A stretch of DNA of 64,000 bases, taken from positions 2,752,001-2,816,000 of the forward strand of contig NZ_CP036295.1 in the NCBI RefSeq assembly GCF_004801255.1, given 5' to 3'. The stretch is from Desulfovibrio desulfuricans. Lineage in GTDB: Bacteria; Desulfobacterota; Desulfovibrionia; Desulfovibrionales; Desulfovibrionaceae. This document shows positions 41,478-50,707 of this stretch, one piece after another. The position numbers were made by a program, and so were the translations under genes. How positions within the stretch are numbered: the stretch's first letter is position 1; each line of letters starts with the position of its first letter. The notes below the pieces were generated by a model. It saw nothing but the letters and a program-made list of their open reading frames with translations, was not told where the DNA came from and ran no database searches.

Positions 41478-41824
41478 ACCAGCCCGGATGGCTTGGCGCC
41501 AACGCAGCCCTGCTGCTCTGCCTGTTTGGCAGCGTGCTGGTTACCCTGCTGCCCAAAATACTGCCGGTGACCTTTCTCAGGGGCGACAGTCTGCCCCCCC
41601 TGCTGCGGCACTGGCTGTCGTTTGTGCCGGTGGCCGTCATGGCGGCGCTGGTGGGGCCGGATGTATTTTTTTACGAAGGGCATTTTAACGCCGGGCCCTC
41701 CAACCTGTTTCTGATGGTGTCCCTGCCCTCGCTGCTGGTTGCCTGGTGGACAAAAAACTACTTTCTGACCATTGCCTTTGGCCTTGCGCTGGTGATTCTG
41801 GCCCGGGGCATCGGGTTGTACTGA
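41474..41824 (+). CDS. azlD: Branched-chain amino acid exporter, small subunit AzlD
   Basis: A 116-residue protein with four membrane helices of the AzlD/BrnE family; the central motif FGSVLVTLLPKILPVTFL matches the family's T(F/L)LPRxLP region. It works with AzlC. The ATGA overlap with azlC and the TGATG overlap with the following gene show translational coupling of all three. Confidence 0.9.
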   Translation: MNQPGWLGANAALLLCLFGSVLVTLLPKILPVTFLRGDSLPPLLRHWLSFVPVAVMAALVGPDVFFYEGHFNAGPSNLFLMVSLPSLLVAWWTKNYFLTIAFGLALVILARGIGLY

Positions 41825-42123
41825 TGCCGAAGGCAAAAAGCCCTGCAACCATGCCGCCCTCCCTGCGCAAACGGCGCAAACCGGCCCCGGCCCTACCGCA
41901 GCCCTACCGCAGCGCCAGCCTGCTGGTACGTATCGCGCCCGAAAATACGGGGCTGTTCCGCTTTTTGCTCGAAGCGTACGACCATGTGGCCTACTTTACC
42001 GTGCTGGAGCACAAAACAGCGCTGCTGCGGGTGATCTTTTCGCCCCACCGCGAGGACGAAACGCGCCGGGCCCTGGCGCAGATGGCCCAAAGCCTGCCTC
42101 TTGCGGTCGAGGAATGGCCCTGA
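41824..42123 (+). CDS. Small conserved protein (DUF4911-like), coupled to azlCD
   Basis: A 99-residue soluble protein. The first 30 residues are basic and Pro-rich; the remainder (SLLVRIAPENTGLFRFLLEAYDHVAYFTVL... DETRRALAQM) looks like a compact alpha/beta, ferredoxin-like fold and resembles DUF4911 proteins of delta-proteobacteria. No function is known to me. The start overlaps the azlD stop (TGATG), and there is no ribosome site of its own to speak of, so it depends on azlD translation. The ~300 bp after it, up to pyrH, has no gene. Confidence 0.65.
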   Translation: MPKAKSPATMPPSLRKRRKPAPALPQPYRSASLLVRIAPENTGLFRFLLEAYDHVAYFTVLEHKTALLRVIFSPHREDETRRALAQMAQSLPLAVEEWP

Positions 42124-42422
42124 GCCGCTGACGGCCAAAAAATTCCGCAGGCGAGGTCTCCGCAAGGCCGCGCGGCGGGTCTGCGCTGGGGGTCGCGCTG
42201 GCGATCCCGCACCCCGACACAGATATCCGCGCAGATATCCGCACGGGCAATGCCGCGCCAAAGCCCGAGCCGCAGCCGTGTGGGGAGCCCTGCGCAAAAA
42301 CACTTTGAGCTGCGCGTAATTTCTGTTACGATTTTTGCGTTTTGGGGCAGGGCCAAAAGTCCAGCCCTTTTCCTGCGTCTGGCGCAAGCCCGCAACACCT
42401 CAGCCTTTACCAAGGCGGATTC
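42124..42422. other. Intergenic region before pyrH
   Basis: A 299-bp stretch without a supported gene. It holds the candidate pyrH promoter at 42305-42332; the left part is GC-rich and without clear signal. Confidence 0.45.
42305..42332 (+). promoter_or_regulatory. Candidate promoter of the pyrH-tsaB cluster
   Basis: TTGAGC (42305-42310), a 16-nt spacer and TACGAT (42327-42332) make a plausible sigma-70 promoter about 85 bp before pyrH. Confidence 0.45.
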
Positions 42423-43136
42423 ATGCCCACACTGAAATACAAGCGCGTGCTGCTCAAGCTGAGCGGCGAGGCCCTGGCCGGTGAAAACAAAACCGGCATC
42501 GACCCGGCAACCGTAGACACCATCTGCCGCGAGATCGGCACAGTGCTCGAAATGGGCGTCGAGATGGCCCTTGTTATTGGCGGAGGCAATATTTTTCGCG
42601 GGCTTTCCGGCTCGGCAAAAGGCATGGAACGCTCGTCTGCCGACTACATGGGCATGCTGGCCACTGTGCTCAACGCCCTGGCCGTGCAGGACATGCTTGA
42701 AAAGCTCGGCTACCCCACGCGCGTGCTTTCGGCCATCACCATGCAGGAGGTATGCGAGCCATTTATTCGCCGCCGCGCCCTGCGCCATATGGAAAAAGGC
42801 CGCGTGGTCATCTGCGCCGCCGGCACGGGCAACCCCTACTTTACCACTGACACCACCGCAGCCCTGCGGGGCATGGAACTGAAGTGCGACGCCATCATCA
42901 AGGCCACCAAGGTCGACGGCATCTACGACAAGGACCCCACCAAATTTCCCGATGCCGTCAAATTTGACAGCATCACCTACGATGAAACCCTGGCGCGCCA
43001 TCTGGGCGTCATGGACGCTACGGCCTTTGCCCTCGTGCGCGACAACAACGTGCCCATCATCGTGTGCCGCATGTTTGGCGGCGACATCTGCCGCGTCGTA
43101 ACCGGCGAAACCGTAGGCACCATCGTTCAGAACTGA
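42423..43136 (+). CDS. pyrH: Uridylate kinase
   Basis: A 237-residue UMP kinase that phosphorylates UMP to UDP in pyrimidine nucleotide synthesis. Motifs: [12 protein letters not shown] at the N-terminus, [10 protein letters not shown] for phosphate binding, and [10 protein letters not shown] plus [13 protein letters not shown] in the C-terminal half. The ATG at 42423 follows AAGGCGG. It is the first gene of the conserved pyrH-frr-uppS-cdsA-dxr-rseP cluster. Confidence 0.97.
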   Translation: MPTLKYKRVLLKLSGEALAGENKTGIDPATVDTICREIGTVLEMGVEMALVIGGGNIFRGLSGSAKGMERSSADYMGMLATVLNALAVQDMLEKLGYPTRVLSAITMQEVCEPFIRRRALRHMEKGRVVICAAGTGNPYFTTDTTAALRGMELKCDAIIKATKVDGIYDKDPTKFPDAVKFDSITYDETLARHLGVMDATAFALVRDNNVPIIVCRMFGGDICRVVTGETVGTIVQN

Positions 43137-43157
43137 GAGCCCCCAAGGAGAATACCG

Positions 43158-43718
43158 ATGGATATCGACAGCATCCTTCTGGACGCCGAAGACCGCATGG
43201 AAAAGGCCATTGCCTCGCTGGAACGCGAGTTTTCCAAACTGCGCACTGGCCGCGCCTCCACCGCGCTGGTGGACGGCATCAAGGCCGACTACTACGGCAC
43301 GCCAACGCCCATCAGCCAGATGGCCTCGGTGGCCGTGCCCGACAGCCGCACCGTTACCATCCAGCCCTGGGACAAGGGCGGCATTTCCGTGGTTGAAAAG
43401 GCCATTCTGAAATCCGACCTGGGCCTCACGCCCATCAACGACGGCAAGCTCATCCGCATCATGATTCCGCCGTTGACCGAAGAGCGCCGCAAAGACCTGG
43501 TCAAGGTGGCCCGCAAATACACCGAAGACGCCAAGGTGGCGGTTCGCAACGTGCGCCGCGACGCCAACGACAGCCTGAAAAAGCTGGAAAAAGACAAGGC
43601 CATCAGCGAGGACGAGCAGAAAAAAGCTTCTGAAGACGTGCAAAAGCTGACGGACAAGTTTGTGGCCGAGGCCGACAAAAAGTGCGCGGCCAAAGAAAAG
43701 GAAATTATGGAAATCTAG
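43158..43718 (+). CDS. frr: Ribosome recycling factor
   Basis: A 186-residue protein of standard RRF length. With EF-G it splits the post-termination ribosome. It has the family's [13 protein letters not shown] start, [12 protein letters not shown], and the charged three-helix bundle ending [32 protein letters not shown] stands before the ATG at 43158, 21 bp after pyrH. A perfect GC-rich hairpin follows the gene. Confidence 0.97.
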   Translation: MDIDSILLDAEDRMEKAIASLEREFSKLRTGRASTALVDGIKADYYGTPTPISQMASVAVPDSRTVTIQPWDKGGISVVEKAILKSDLGLTPINDGKLIRIMIPPLTEERRKDLVKVARKYTEDAKVAVRNVRRDANDSLKKLEKDKAISEDEQKKASEDVQKLTDKFVAEADKKCAAKEKEIMEI

Positions 43719-43747
43719 CCCGTGGCGGGTTTTCCGCCGGGGTTGCG

Positions 43748-43775
43748 CGCGCCCCGCAACTGTTTGCGGGGCGCG
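43748..43775. other. GC-rich hairpin between frr and uppS
   Basis: CGCGCCCCGCAA and TTGCGGGGCGCG form a perfect 12-bp stem around CTGT, without a T run, so it is not a standard terminator. It might weaken or process the transcript between frr and uppS. Confidence 0.65.
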
Positions 43776-43849
43776 GCTCTGCTGTTAACGGCAGGCCTGC
43801 CCGCAGCGGGGCCGCTGGCCCGCAGGACTTATCACCACAGGCTTAATGC

Positions 43850-44572
43850 ATGACGGACCATCCAGACAAACTGCCCACGCATCTTGCCATCATCATGGAC
43901 GGCAACGGCCGGTGGGCCCAGGCCCGCGGCCTGCCCCGCGAGGCTGGGCACCGCGCGGGCGCGGAAACAGTACGCGCCATCGTGACCGAATGCCGGTCGC
44001 TGGGCATACGCCACCTCACGCTCTACACCTTTTCCAGCGAAAACTGGAACCGCCCCAAGACCGAAATCAGCGCCCTTTTCAGCCTGTTGATGGAATTTTT
44101 GAGCCGCGAGGTTCCGCGCATGGTAGAGCAGGGCATTTCCATGCGCGTGCTGGGCGATCTTGAATCCATGCCGCTAGCCCAACGCACGGCCCTGCGCCAT
44201 GCCATAAAACGCACCGAGGGCGGCAGGGACATGGTTCTCAACCTTGCGCTCAACTACGGCGGCAGGGGCGAGCTTGTACGCGCCATGCAAAATATGCTGC
44301 GCGAGGGTATGCGCCCCGAGGACATTACCGAGCAGACGCTGGCGGACCATCTGTACACCGCCGGACAACCCGACCCCGACCTGCTCATCCGCACCAGCGG
44401 CGAGCAACGGCTAAGCAACTACCTGCTCTATCAATGCGCCTACAGCGAGCTGTACTTCACGCCCGTGCCATGGCCGGACTTCGACGCCGCGCAGCTGCGC
44501 ATGGCCCTGGCCGCCTACGCCGCCCGTTCGCGCCGTTTCGGCAAAACACAGGAGCAAATTGATGCCCATTGA
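43850..44572 (+). CDS. uppS: Isoprenyl transferase (undecaprenyl diphosphate synthase)
   Basis: A 240-residue cis-prenyltransferase making undecaprenyl diphosphate, the lipid carrier of cell-wall synthesis. The catalytic motif IIMDGNGRWA holds Asp17, and TLYTFSSENWNRP, LALNYGGRGELVRA and DLLIRTSGEQRLSNYLLYQ are the other conserved regions. The ribosome site is weak. Its end overlaps the cdsA start by 11 bp. Confidence 0.96.
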   Translation: MTDHPDKLPTHLAIIMDGNGRWAQARGLPREAGHRAGAETVRAIVTECRSLGIRHLTLYTFSSENWNRPKTEISALFSLLMEFLSREVPRMVEQGISMRVLGDLESMPLAQRTALRHAIKRTEGGRDMVLNLALNYGGRGELVRAMQNMLREGMRPEDITEQTLADHLYTAGQPDPDLLIRTSGEQRLSNYLLYQCAYSELYFTPVPWPDFDAAQLRMALAAYAARSRRFGKTQEQIDAH

Positions 44573-45380
44573 TCCTTCAACACGAACCATCGACATCCGC
44601 CGCATCTTCACCGGCATTGTCCTGGCTGCGGTATTATTGCTGGTGCTCTGGCTCAGGGGGTTGCCCCTGTTGTTTGTTATTCTGCTTGTCTGCGCCCTGG
44701 GGCTGTGGGAGTTTTACTCCCTGTTCTGGGGGCCCAAGGGCCGCGTAACCAGCAGAGTGTGCGCCATCATACTGGGCTGGGGCATGATCTGCCTCACCTG
44801 GATGCACCGTCCGCAGGATGCTCTGGTCTTTATGGGCGCGGGCTTTGTGCTGGCGTCATTGAGCTTTCTGTTCAGGTGGGACGTTATTGAAGAAGAAAAC
44901 GCCTTTGCCTCCAGCGGCATCTTCATGGCGGGCCTGGCCTATGTGCCGCTGCTTTTGCTGCCCGCCACCTATCTTTCGACCACCAAGCTCATCTTTGTCA
45001 TTGCCGCCGTGGCCATTTCGGACACTTCGGCCTACTTTGTGGGCACTCGTTTTGGTCACCACAAGCTGTGGCCGCGCGTCAGCCCCAAAAAGAGCTCCGA
45101 GGGCGCGGTGGGCAGTCTGGTGGGCTGCGTAATTTTTTGCGCCATTTACGGCTCAATTTACGGCAAAACCGGCTGGTTTTCGTTTGCGCTGCTGGGTATA
45201 GCCGTCAACGCCTTTGCCCAGCTGGGCGACCTGTTTGAATCGGCGCTCAAGCGCTCGGTAAACATCAAGGATTCCGGCAATCTGCTGCCCGGTCACGGCG
45301 GCATCCTCGACAGAGCGGACAGCCTGCTGTTTGCCATGCCCATGGTGGCCGTTGTGGACCAGTGGTTTTTCTTCTTTTAG
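44562..45380 (+). CDS. cdsA: Phosphatidate cytidylyltransferase
   Basis: A 272-residue membrane enzyme with about seven helices that makes CDP-diacylglycerol from phosphatidate and CTP. The C-terminal signature is complete: KRSVNIKDSGNLLPGHGGIL, followed by DRADS. The ATG at 44562 has GGAG seven bases upstream within the uppS end; the in-frame TTG at 44559 is not needed. The overlap with uppS shows coupling. Confidence 0.95.
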   Translation: MPIDPSTRTIDIRRIFTGIVLAAVLLLVLWLRGLPLLFVILLVCALGLWEFYSLFWGPKGRVTSRVCAIILGWGMICLTWMHRPQDALVFMGAGFVLASLSFLFRWDVIEEENAFASSGIFMAGLAYVPLLLLPATYLSTTKLIFVIAAVAISDTSAYFVGTRFGHHKLWPRVSPKKSSEGAVGSLVGCVIFCAIYGSIYGKTGWFSFALLGIAVNAFAQLGDLFESALKRSVNIKDSGNLLPGHGGILDRADSLLFAMPMVAVVDQWFFFF

Positions 45381-45624
45381 GGCGCAAAGCCCTTTTGCTG
45401 CTGTCAGCGTGAGCGGTGCGGCGCACGGGGTACGGACAAAGCGTCCTTCCGGGCCGCACCGCTTGCCTGCCATTAAGCCATACGCGAAAGCCGCTTCCCA
45501 CGGCCTTTTGCAGGAGACCCCGGTTGCGACCCCGCCGGGCGCTTGAATTTTTTGCCGCAGAACCTATGTTATGCGCACAAGCGCAGCGAGCAACCGCGCG
45601 CACCCATAAAAGGACAACGTCACC
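45381..45624. other. Gap between cdsA and dxr
   Basis: A 244-bp GC-rich gap inside an otherwise tight cluster. I see neither a gene nor a clear terminator; a separate promoter for dxr may lie here. Confidence 0.35.
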
Positions 45625-46953
45625 ATGGCGCAACTTTGGCCCGGCCAGGGCGGCCCTTCCATCAACTACATTTCTGACGCGCCCGGTGAAAACTGGCGGC
45701 AAACATGGCCCCGCAGCCTGGTGCTGCTGGGTTCCACCGGTTCCATCGGGCGCAGCACCCTGGCCGTAGCCGCAGCGCACCCGCAGGACTTCCGCATGGT
45801 GGGCTTTGCCTGCGCCCGCAACGTGCAGCGGCTGGCCGAGCAGGCGCTCGCGTGGCGTCCGCCGCATCTGGCCGTGCTGGATGAAGAATCCGCAACCAGG
45901 CTGCGCGCCCTGCTGCCCGCCAACTACCGCCCCCGCATCCTTGTGGGGCGCGATGGCTACGCGGAGCTGGCGTCGCTGCCCGAAGCCTCCACCGTGCTGT
46001 CTGCACAGGTCGGCGCGGCGGGCCTTGCCGGTACACTTGCCGCAGCTCTGGCTGGCAAGGTGATCTGCCTTGCCAACAAGGAATCGCTGGTGCTGGCGGG
46101 CGACCTTGTGCGCCGCGTATGCGCCCGCACCGGGGCCGTTGTGCTGCCGGTAGATTCGGAGCACAACGCCATTTTTCAGTGCTTGGCAGGGCGCGGGCAG
46201 GAAGTGGAGCGACTTATCCTTACGGCTTCCGGCGGCCCCTTCAGGGGCTGGACAAAGCAAACCCTGGTCGCGGTGACGCCCGAGCAGGCGCTCAAGCACC
46301 CCAACTGGAGCATGGGGGCCAAGATCACCATCGATTCGGCCACGCTCATGAACAAGGGGCTGGAAGTCATTGAGGCCTACCACCTCTACGGCGTGCCGGT
46401 TGAGCGCATCAGGGTGCTGGTGCACCCGCAGTCTGTAGTGCACTCGCTGGTGGAATTTCATGACGGCAGCCAGCTGGCCCAGCTCGGCACGCCCGACATG
46501 CGGCTGGCCATTGCGGCCTGCCTGCTGTGGCCGAGCTGCGTGCCGGTAAATGTGCCGCCGCTCGACCTTACGGCCAAGCCGCTCACGTTCCACGAGCCGG
46601 ACGAATCCGCATTTCCCTGCCTCGGGCTGGCCCGGCAGGCGCTAAAAAATCGCGGCGGTCGTTGCGTTGTGCTCAACGCCGCCAACGAAGCCGCCGTGGA
46701 TCTGTTTCTCAACGGCCGCTGCGCGTTTATGGACATACCCCGGCTGATCAATGCCGCCCTGGAGGCGCACGGCGCTTCCAACCCCGGCCATCAGCCTTTC
46801 TGCACGCCCCCTGCGGGCGCGCATTCGCCCAACGATGCGGATGCCGCCCTCAAACTTGAGGCGCATACATTGGCGGAACGCATGCAATGCATTGACCGCC
46901 AGAGCCGCGAGCTGGTGTACACGCTGGCCCGCGACGGAGGTTCCCTGTGCTGA
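45625..46953 (+). CDS. dxr: 1-deoxy-D-xylulose 5-phosphate reductoisomerase
   Basis: A 442-residue enzyme of the MEP isoprenoid pathway. It has an N-terminal extension of ~30 residues before the NADPH motif LVLLGSTGSIGRSTL; then LANKESLVLAGDL, the metal site VDSEHNAIFQCL and the ASGGPFRGW loop, and the SMGAKITIDSATLMNKGLE region. It is a little longer than the usual 390-400. AAAGGA lies ten bases before the ATG, and a shorter start cannot be excluded. Its end overlaps rseP by 7 bp. Confidence 0.95.
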   Translation: MAQLWPGQGGPSINYISDAPGENWRQTWPRSLVLLGSTGSIGRSTLAVAAAHPQDFRMVGFACARNVQRLAEQALAWRPPHLAVLDEESATRLRALLPANYRPRILVGRDGYAELASLPEASTVLSAQVGAAGLAGTLAAALAGKVICLANKESLVLAGDLVRRVCARTGAVVLPVDSEHNAIFQCLAGRGQEVERLILTASGGPFRGWTKQTLVAVTPEQALKHPNWSMGAKITIDSATLMNKGLEVIEAYHLYGVPVERIRVLVHPQSVVHSLVEFHDGSQLAQLGTPDMRLAIAACLLWPSCVPVNVPPLDLTAKPLTFHEPDESAFPCLGLARQALKNRGGRCVVLNAANEAAVDLFLNGRCAFMDIPRLINAALEAHGASNPGHQPFCTPPAGAHSPNDADAALKLEAHTLAERMQCIDRQSRELVYTLARDGGSLC

Positions 46954-48101
46954 CAACTGTTATCGCCGTAGTGGTCGTTCTTGGCGGCCTGATCTTTTTC
47001 CACGAGCTGGGGCATTTTGCCGTGGCGCGCGGTCTTGGTATGGGTGTTTCCACCTTTTCGCTGGGCTTTGGCCCCAAAATTCTCAAATACCGCAAGGGCA
47101 AGACGGAATACGCCCTGTCGCTGGTGCCTCTGGGCGGCTACGTGGCTCTGGTGGGTGAAAGCGACCCCAAGGACATACCCGAAGGCTTTACCGAGGCGGA
47201 GAGCTTTGCCCTGCGCCCCGCCTGGCAGCGTCTGCTTGTGGTGGCGGCGGGCCCGGCGGCCAATATTATTCTGGCGTGGCTGCTGTGCTGGACGCTGGCT
47301 CTGGGCTGGGGCACGCCCATCCTGTTGCCGCAGGTAGGCGCAGTGGTGCAGAACGGCCCCGCCGACAAGGCTGGCATGCAGCCCGGCGACACCATTGTGA
47401 GCATCAACGGCGTCGCGATTGCCAACTGGCAGGTCATGGCCGACGCCATCAGCCAGAGCGACGGCAAAACGCTTGAGGTCACGCTTTCACGTCCCGACAT
47501 GGCCCCGCAGGCCGATGCGCAGACCAGGGACGACGAAGTTGCCCAGCCGGAACAAGGCATGATCATCAGCGTCGAGCTTACACCAGAGCGCTCCATCCGC
47601 AAGACCATCTTTGGCGAAGAAGAAAGCGCATGGCTCATAGGCATCCGCAACTCTGGCGCGGTGCGCCTTGAGCGTCACGGTTTTGCCGGCGCGGCGGTTG
47701 CAGGGGCCGGACAGACGGCCGACATGGTTTCGCTGACCTGGCAGAGCTTTGTCAAGCTGGCGGAACGCGTGGTTCCGCTGGATCAGGTGGGTGGGCCCAT
47801 CATGATCATGCAGATGGTGGGCAAACAGGCCCACGAGGGTCTTGCCGGCCTGCTGGCCCTGGCCGCCCTCATCAGCATAAACCTTGGCATCCTCAACCTG
47901 TTGCCCATACCCGTACTCGACGGCGGGCAGATCGTATTTTGCCTGTGGGAAATAGTCTTTCGCCGCCCGCCCAACCCGCGCTTTCAGGATTACGCCATGC
48001 GCGCGGGCATTGCCCTGCTGGTGGCTCTTATGCTGCTGGCGACCTACAACGACCTGTGGCGCATTCTTAAAAGCACCGGCTGGTTCGGGAGCGGCTCGTA
48101 A
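46947..48101 (+). CDS. rseP: RIP zinc metalloprotease RseP
   Basis: A 384-residue site-2 membrane protease. The zinc motif HELGH is at residues 19-23 in the first helix, a PDZ domain spans roughly 105-180 (VQNGPADKAGMQPGDTIVSING), and the third zinc ligand sits in NLLPIPVLDGGQ near residue 315. Members cleave membrane-bound anti-sigma factors and leftover signal peptides. An inserted charged stretch (about 190-230) within the PDZ region is longer than in compact homologues. It overlaps dxr and ends one base into tsaB. Confidence 0.95.
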   Translation: MLTTVIAVVVVLGGLIFFHELGHFAVARGLGMGVSTFSLGFGPKILKYRKGKTEYALSLVPLGGYVALVGESDPKDIPEGFTEAESFALRPAWQRLLVVAAGPAANIILAWLLCWTLALGWGTPILLPQVGAVVQNGPADKAGMQPGDTIVSINGVAIANWQVMADAISQSDGKTLEVTLSRPDMAPQADAQTRDDEVAQPEQGMIISVELTPERSIRKTIFGEEESAWLIGIRNSGAVRLERHGFAGAAVAGAGQTADMVSLTWQSFVKLAERVVPLDQVGGPIMIMQMVGKQAHEGLAGLLALAALISINLGILNLLPIPVLDGGQIVFCLWEIVFRRPPNPRFQDYAMRAGIALLVALMLLATYNDLWRILKSTGWFGSGS

Positions 48102-48955
48102 TGCAGACGGGCACCGGCCTTGAGCTGATCCTCAACGCCGCCGAGGGCGTACTGCAGATCATCGTTACCGAAGACGAAAGGCTGCTCAGCGTGCAGGAGT
48201 GGCACAAGGCCGACCGGGCCACGGAAATTCTGGCTCCGGCCCTGGCCGACATGTGCCGCGCCCTGAATATTGCGCCCGCCCAGTTCAGGCGCATTGCCTG
48301 CGTGCGCGGGCCGGGCTCCTTTACGGGTATACGGCTGGTGCTCGCCACCGCCGCCGCCCTGCGCCGCGTGGGGCAGGCCCGTCTGGCGGGCCTTGACTAC
48401 ATGCAGGCCCTGGCTACCAGCGCCGTGCTGCAGCACAACCTTTTTTACGGCACGCCGGTGTGGGTGCTCACGCACGCCAGACGCAACCTGGTGCACTGCC
48501 AGCCCTTTATGTCTTACGGCCCGCAAATTCCCGCCCAGCCCAGCCAGCCCGTGGACCTGTGCCCGCCGCAGGAGGCTTTGCGCCGCATGGAGGCCGCCTG
48601 CAGCGAGCCACTGCCCCAAGGCACGGACAAGCACCGCTGCGCCCGCGTCTGCGGCAGCGGATTGGCCCGCAATGCCGCCGTATTTGCCGGTATCGAGGGC
48701 ATGCGGATGGTCCCCCCCGATCCGGGGGCCGGGATGCTGGCCATACCGGGTCTGGTGTGCCCCCATACGGAGGCCCTGCGCCTGCTGGCCCGCCATGGCG
48801 ACTATTTTGACGCCGATGTGGAACCGCTGTACGTAAGACCATGCGACGCAGTTGAAAATCTGCCGCAACTGGCCCCGCGCATGGGCATGACAGGCGAACA
48901 CGCCATGGCCGCCCTTGACGTCATGCTTGAACGCGCTCCCAAGAGCGAAATCTGA
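48101..48955 (+). CDS. tsaB: tRNA threonylcarbamoyladenosine biosynthesis protein TsaB
   Basis: A 284-residue ASKHA-fold protein. The N-terminal part has the RGPGSFTGIRLVLATAAAL motif typical of TsaB, with the usual loss of the metal-binding His of TsaD. With TsaD and TsaE it makes the t6A modification of ANN-decoding tRNAs. The C-terminal part is longer than in E. coli (231 residues). The start shares one base with the rseP stop (TAATG), so it is coupled to the envelope/isoprenoid cluster. Confidence 0.85.
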   Translation: MQTGTGLELILNAAEGVLQIIVTEDERLLSVQEWHKADRATEILAPALADMCRALNIAPAQFRRIACVRGPGSFTGIRLVLATAAALRRVGQARLAGLDYMQALATSAVLQHNLFYGTPVWVLTHARRNLVHCQPFMSYGPQIPAQPSQPVDLCPPQEALRRMEAACSEPLPQGTDKHRCARVCGSGLARNAAVFAGIEGMRMVPPDPGAGMLAIPGLVCPHTEALRLLARHGDYFDADVEPLYVRPCDAVENLPQLAPRMGMTGEHAMAALDVMLERAPKSEI

Positions 48956-49045
48956 TTCAACGCCAGACAAAAAGTCCTGCCCTGTTTTTACGCAAATTAC
49001 CCAGCAATACAGTACGTTAAAAAGCACATCTAGCGGAGAACACCC

Positions 49046-49657
49046 ATGATCCGTACCCTTCGTCATTCCTTGTCCCTTCTGCTCTCGCTGGCCGCGCTGG
49101 CGCTGGCGCCTGCCAACCCGCCAGCCGTAAGCGCCGCCGATACCCCCACGCGCATGGAGCTGCCCCTACCCAGCAAAAACGGCGGCATGCCCCTGATGCA
49201 GGCCCTGAACGGGCGTCGTTCCACCAAGACGGGATACAGCGGAGCGTTGCTTGCCCCGCAGCAGCTCAGCGACCTGCTTTGGGCCACTTGGGGGCGCAAC
49301 CGCGAGGATGGCCGCAGAACGGCCCCCACGGCCATGAACAAGCAGGACGTGCGCGTCTATGTAGCCCTTGAAAGCGGCGTGTGGCTGTACGAGGCCGACA
49401 ACACGCTGGTAAAGGTGCTGGACGGCGACTGGCGCGCCCAGATGGGCGGCGGCTCGCTTACCCTGCTGTACGCCGTGCCTCAGGCCAATGAATGGGGCGG
49501 CGCCCATGTGGGTTCGCTGTACCAGAACGCCGGGCTTTTCTGCGTCTCTGCCGGTCTGGGCAACTTTGTGCATGTTTCCGGCCTGCACGCCCTGGACGGC
49601 AAGCTGCCCCTGCCGAAGGCTGGAAGGTTTTTATTCTGCAGACGGTGGGCTTGCTGA
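49046..49657 (+). CDS. Exported nitroreductase-like (SagB/ThcOx-type) protein, C-terminus frameshifted
   Basis: A 203-residue product with a signal peptide (about 1-30, ending VSAAD) and a nitroreductase fold: GRRSTKTGYSGALLAPQQLSDLLWATWGRNR (FMN-binding start) and GSLYQNAGLFCVSAGLGN. The last 15 residues as read (KAGRFLFCRRWAC) are not like the family. One base back at 49615, another frame reads EGWKVFILQTVGLLK and stops at 49662, just the expected nitroreductase ending. So a single base has probably been lost in CCTGCC around 49608-49614, by mutation or sequencing error. Role and substrate are unknown; the start follows AGCGGAGAAC. Confidence 0.75.
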   Translation: MIRTLRHSLSLLLSLAALALAPANPPAVSAADTPTRMELPLPSKNGGMPLMQALNGRRSTKTGYSGALLAPQQLSDLLWATWGRNREDGRRTAPTAMNKQDVRVYVALESGVWLYEADNTLVKVLDGDWRAQMGGGSLTLLYAVPQANEWGGAHVGSLYQNAGLFCVSAGLGNFVHVSGLHALDGKLPLPKAGRFLFCRRWAC

Positions 49658-49826
49658 AATAGCGCGCACCAGCCACAAAACGCCAGACGCCCCTGTTCTT
49701 CGATGAGAACGGGGGCGTTTTTGCTTGCCTTGCGCTGGCTGATTTTGTTTTGCTGATTTTGTCCCGGTTGCGCCACGGCGGCTCCCGCCACAGCAGGGGC
49801 GTTGGCGGCGCGGCCAGGTGCGGGGG

Positions 49827-50681
49827 TTAAAACGCCAGATCCATGCGCTCGCGGCCCACAAAGATGCGGCTGCGCGAAAAGCCGTAAACTGCCGCGTAGG
49901 CCGCCAGCTCGCCAAAATGCGAGCCCGTGTCGTCGGTATTGTGCGCATCGGAGCCAAAACTCACGCTCAGCCCCAGATCCGCCGCCAGCCGCATGATGAC
50001 CGGGCCGGGATACGGCTCGTGAAACGGCTTGCGCAGCCCGGCCGATGAAATCTCCATGGCTGTATCGCTGTTGCGCATGGCCTCGAGAACGGCGGCGATA
50101 CGCTCTTCGCTTGCCGGCTGGGACAGCCAGGCCTGAAAGTCGTCGTAGCAGCACACCTTGATAAAGTCGGGATGCGCCACAACGTCGACCATGCCGCTGC
50201 CTGCCAAGCCGAACATTGCTTCATAATAGGCGTCATAGCGGGCAAAGCGTTGCGCCTGATCGACCTCAGGTCCCCAGCTGCGCGGCGAGCCCACGGGCAG
50301 GTCGTCCACAAAATGCAGCCCGCCGATGATGTAATCAAAGGGGTAGCGGCTAACCATGTTCTGCATCCAGGGCGTATTGACGGGCAGCCAGTCAAGCTCC
50401 ATGCCCATGAGCACGCGGGGCAGGGCGGGCGATTGCCCGCAACAGCAGGCGGGCTGGCCCAGGGTCTGCTCTCTGAGAGCCTGCACCTCAGCGGCGTAAA
50501 CGGGAAAAGTTACGGCAAGGTCGCCCTTGTACAGAGGGCAAGAGTAGCCCGGAGGCAGCGGGGAATGTTCGGAAAAACCGTACCAGGCCAGATTGCGGGC
50601 AACCGCAGCGGCAAACATTTCGCCCACACTGGCAAGCCCGTGCGAGGCAAGCGTGTGGTTATGGATATCGGCACAGATCAT
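49827..50681 (-). CDS. PHP-domain phosphatase (histidinol-phosphatase type)
   Basis: A 284-residue metal-dependent phosphoesterase of the PHP superfamily. The metal ligands are visible: DIHNH (residues 5-9), FSEHS, GMELDW, GGLHFVDD, AHPDFIK and GSDAHN. The shape and length fit HisK/HisJ histidinol-phosphatases; hisI and hisG lie only 4 kb away, on the other strand, which supports but does not prove the histidine role. It follows ribF by 26 bp on the same strand. Confidence 0.8.
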   Translation of the reverse strand: MICADIHNHTLASHGLASVGEMFAAAVARNLAWYGFSEHSPLPPGYSCPLYKGDLAVTFPVYAAEVQALREQTLGQPACCCGQSPALPRVLMGMELDWLPVNTPWMQNMVSRYPFDYIIGGLHFVDDLPVGSPRSWGPEVDQAQRFARYDAYYEAMFGLAGSGMVDVVAHPDFIKVCCYDDFQAWLSQPASEERIAAVLEAMRNSDTAMEISSAGLRKPFHEPYPGPVIMRLAADLGLSVSFGSDAHNTDDTGSHFGELAAYAAVYGFSRSRIFVGRERMDLAF

Positions 50682-50707
50682 TTGTTCTCCAGCCGATGCG
50701 CTGCCCC

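Noticed and set aside
49608..49662. Programmed -1 frameshift in the nitroreductase-like gene
   Set aside because: The T5 run at 49628 is not a proper slippery heptamer (GTTTTTA) and the zero-frame sequence already departs from the family before it; a lost base is simpler.
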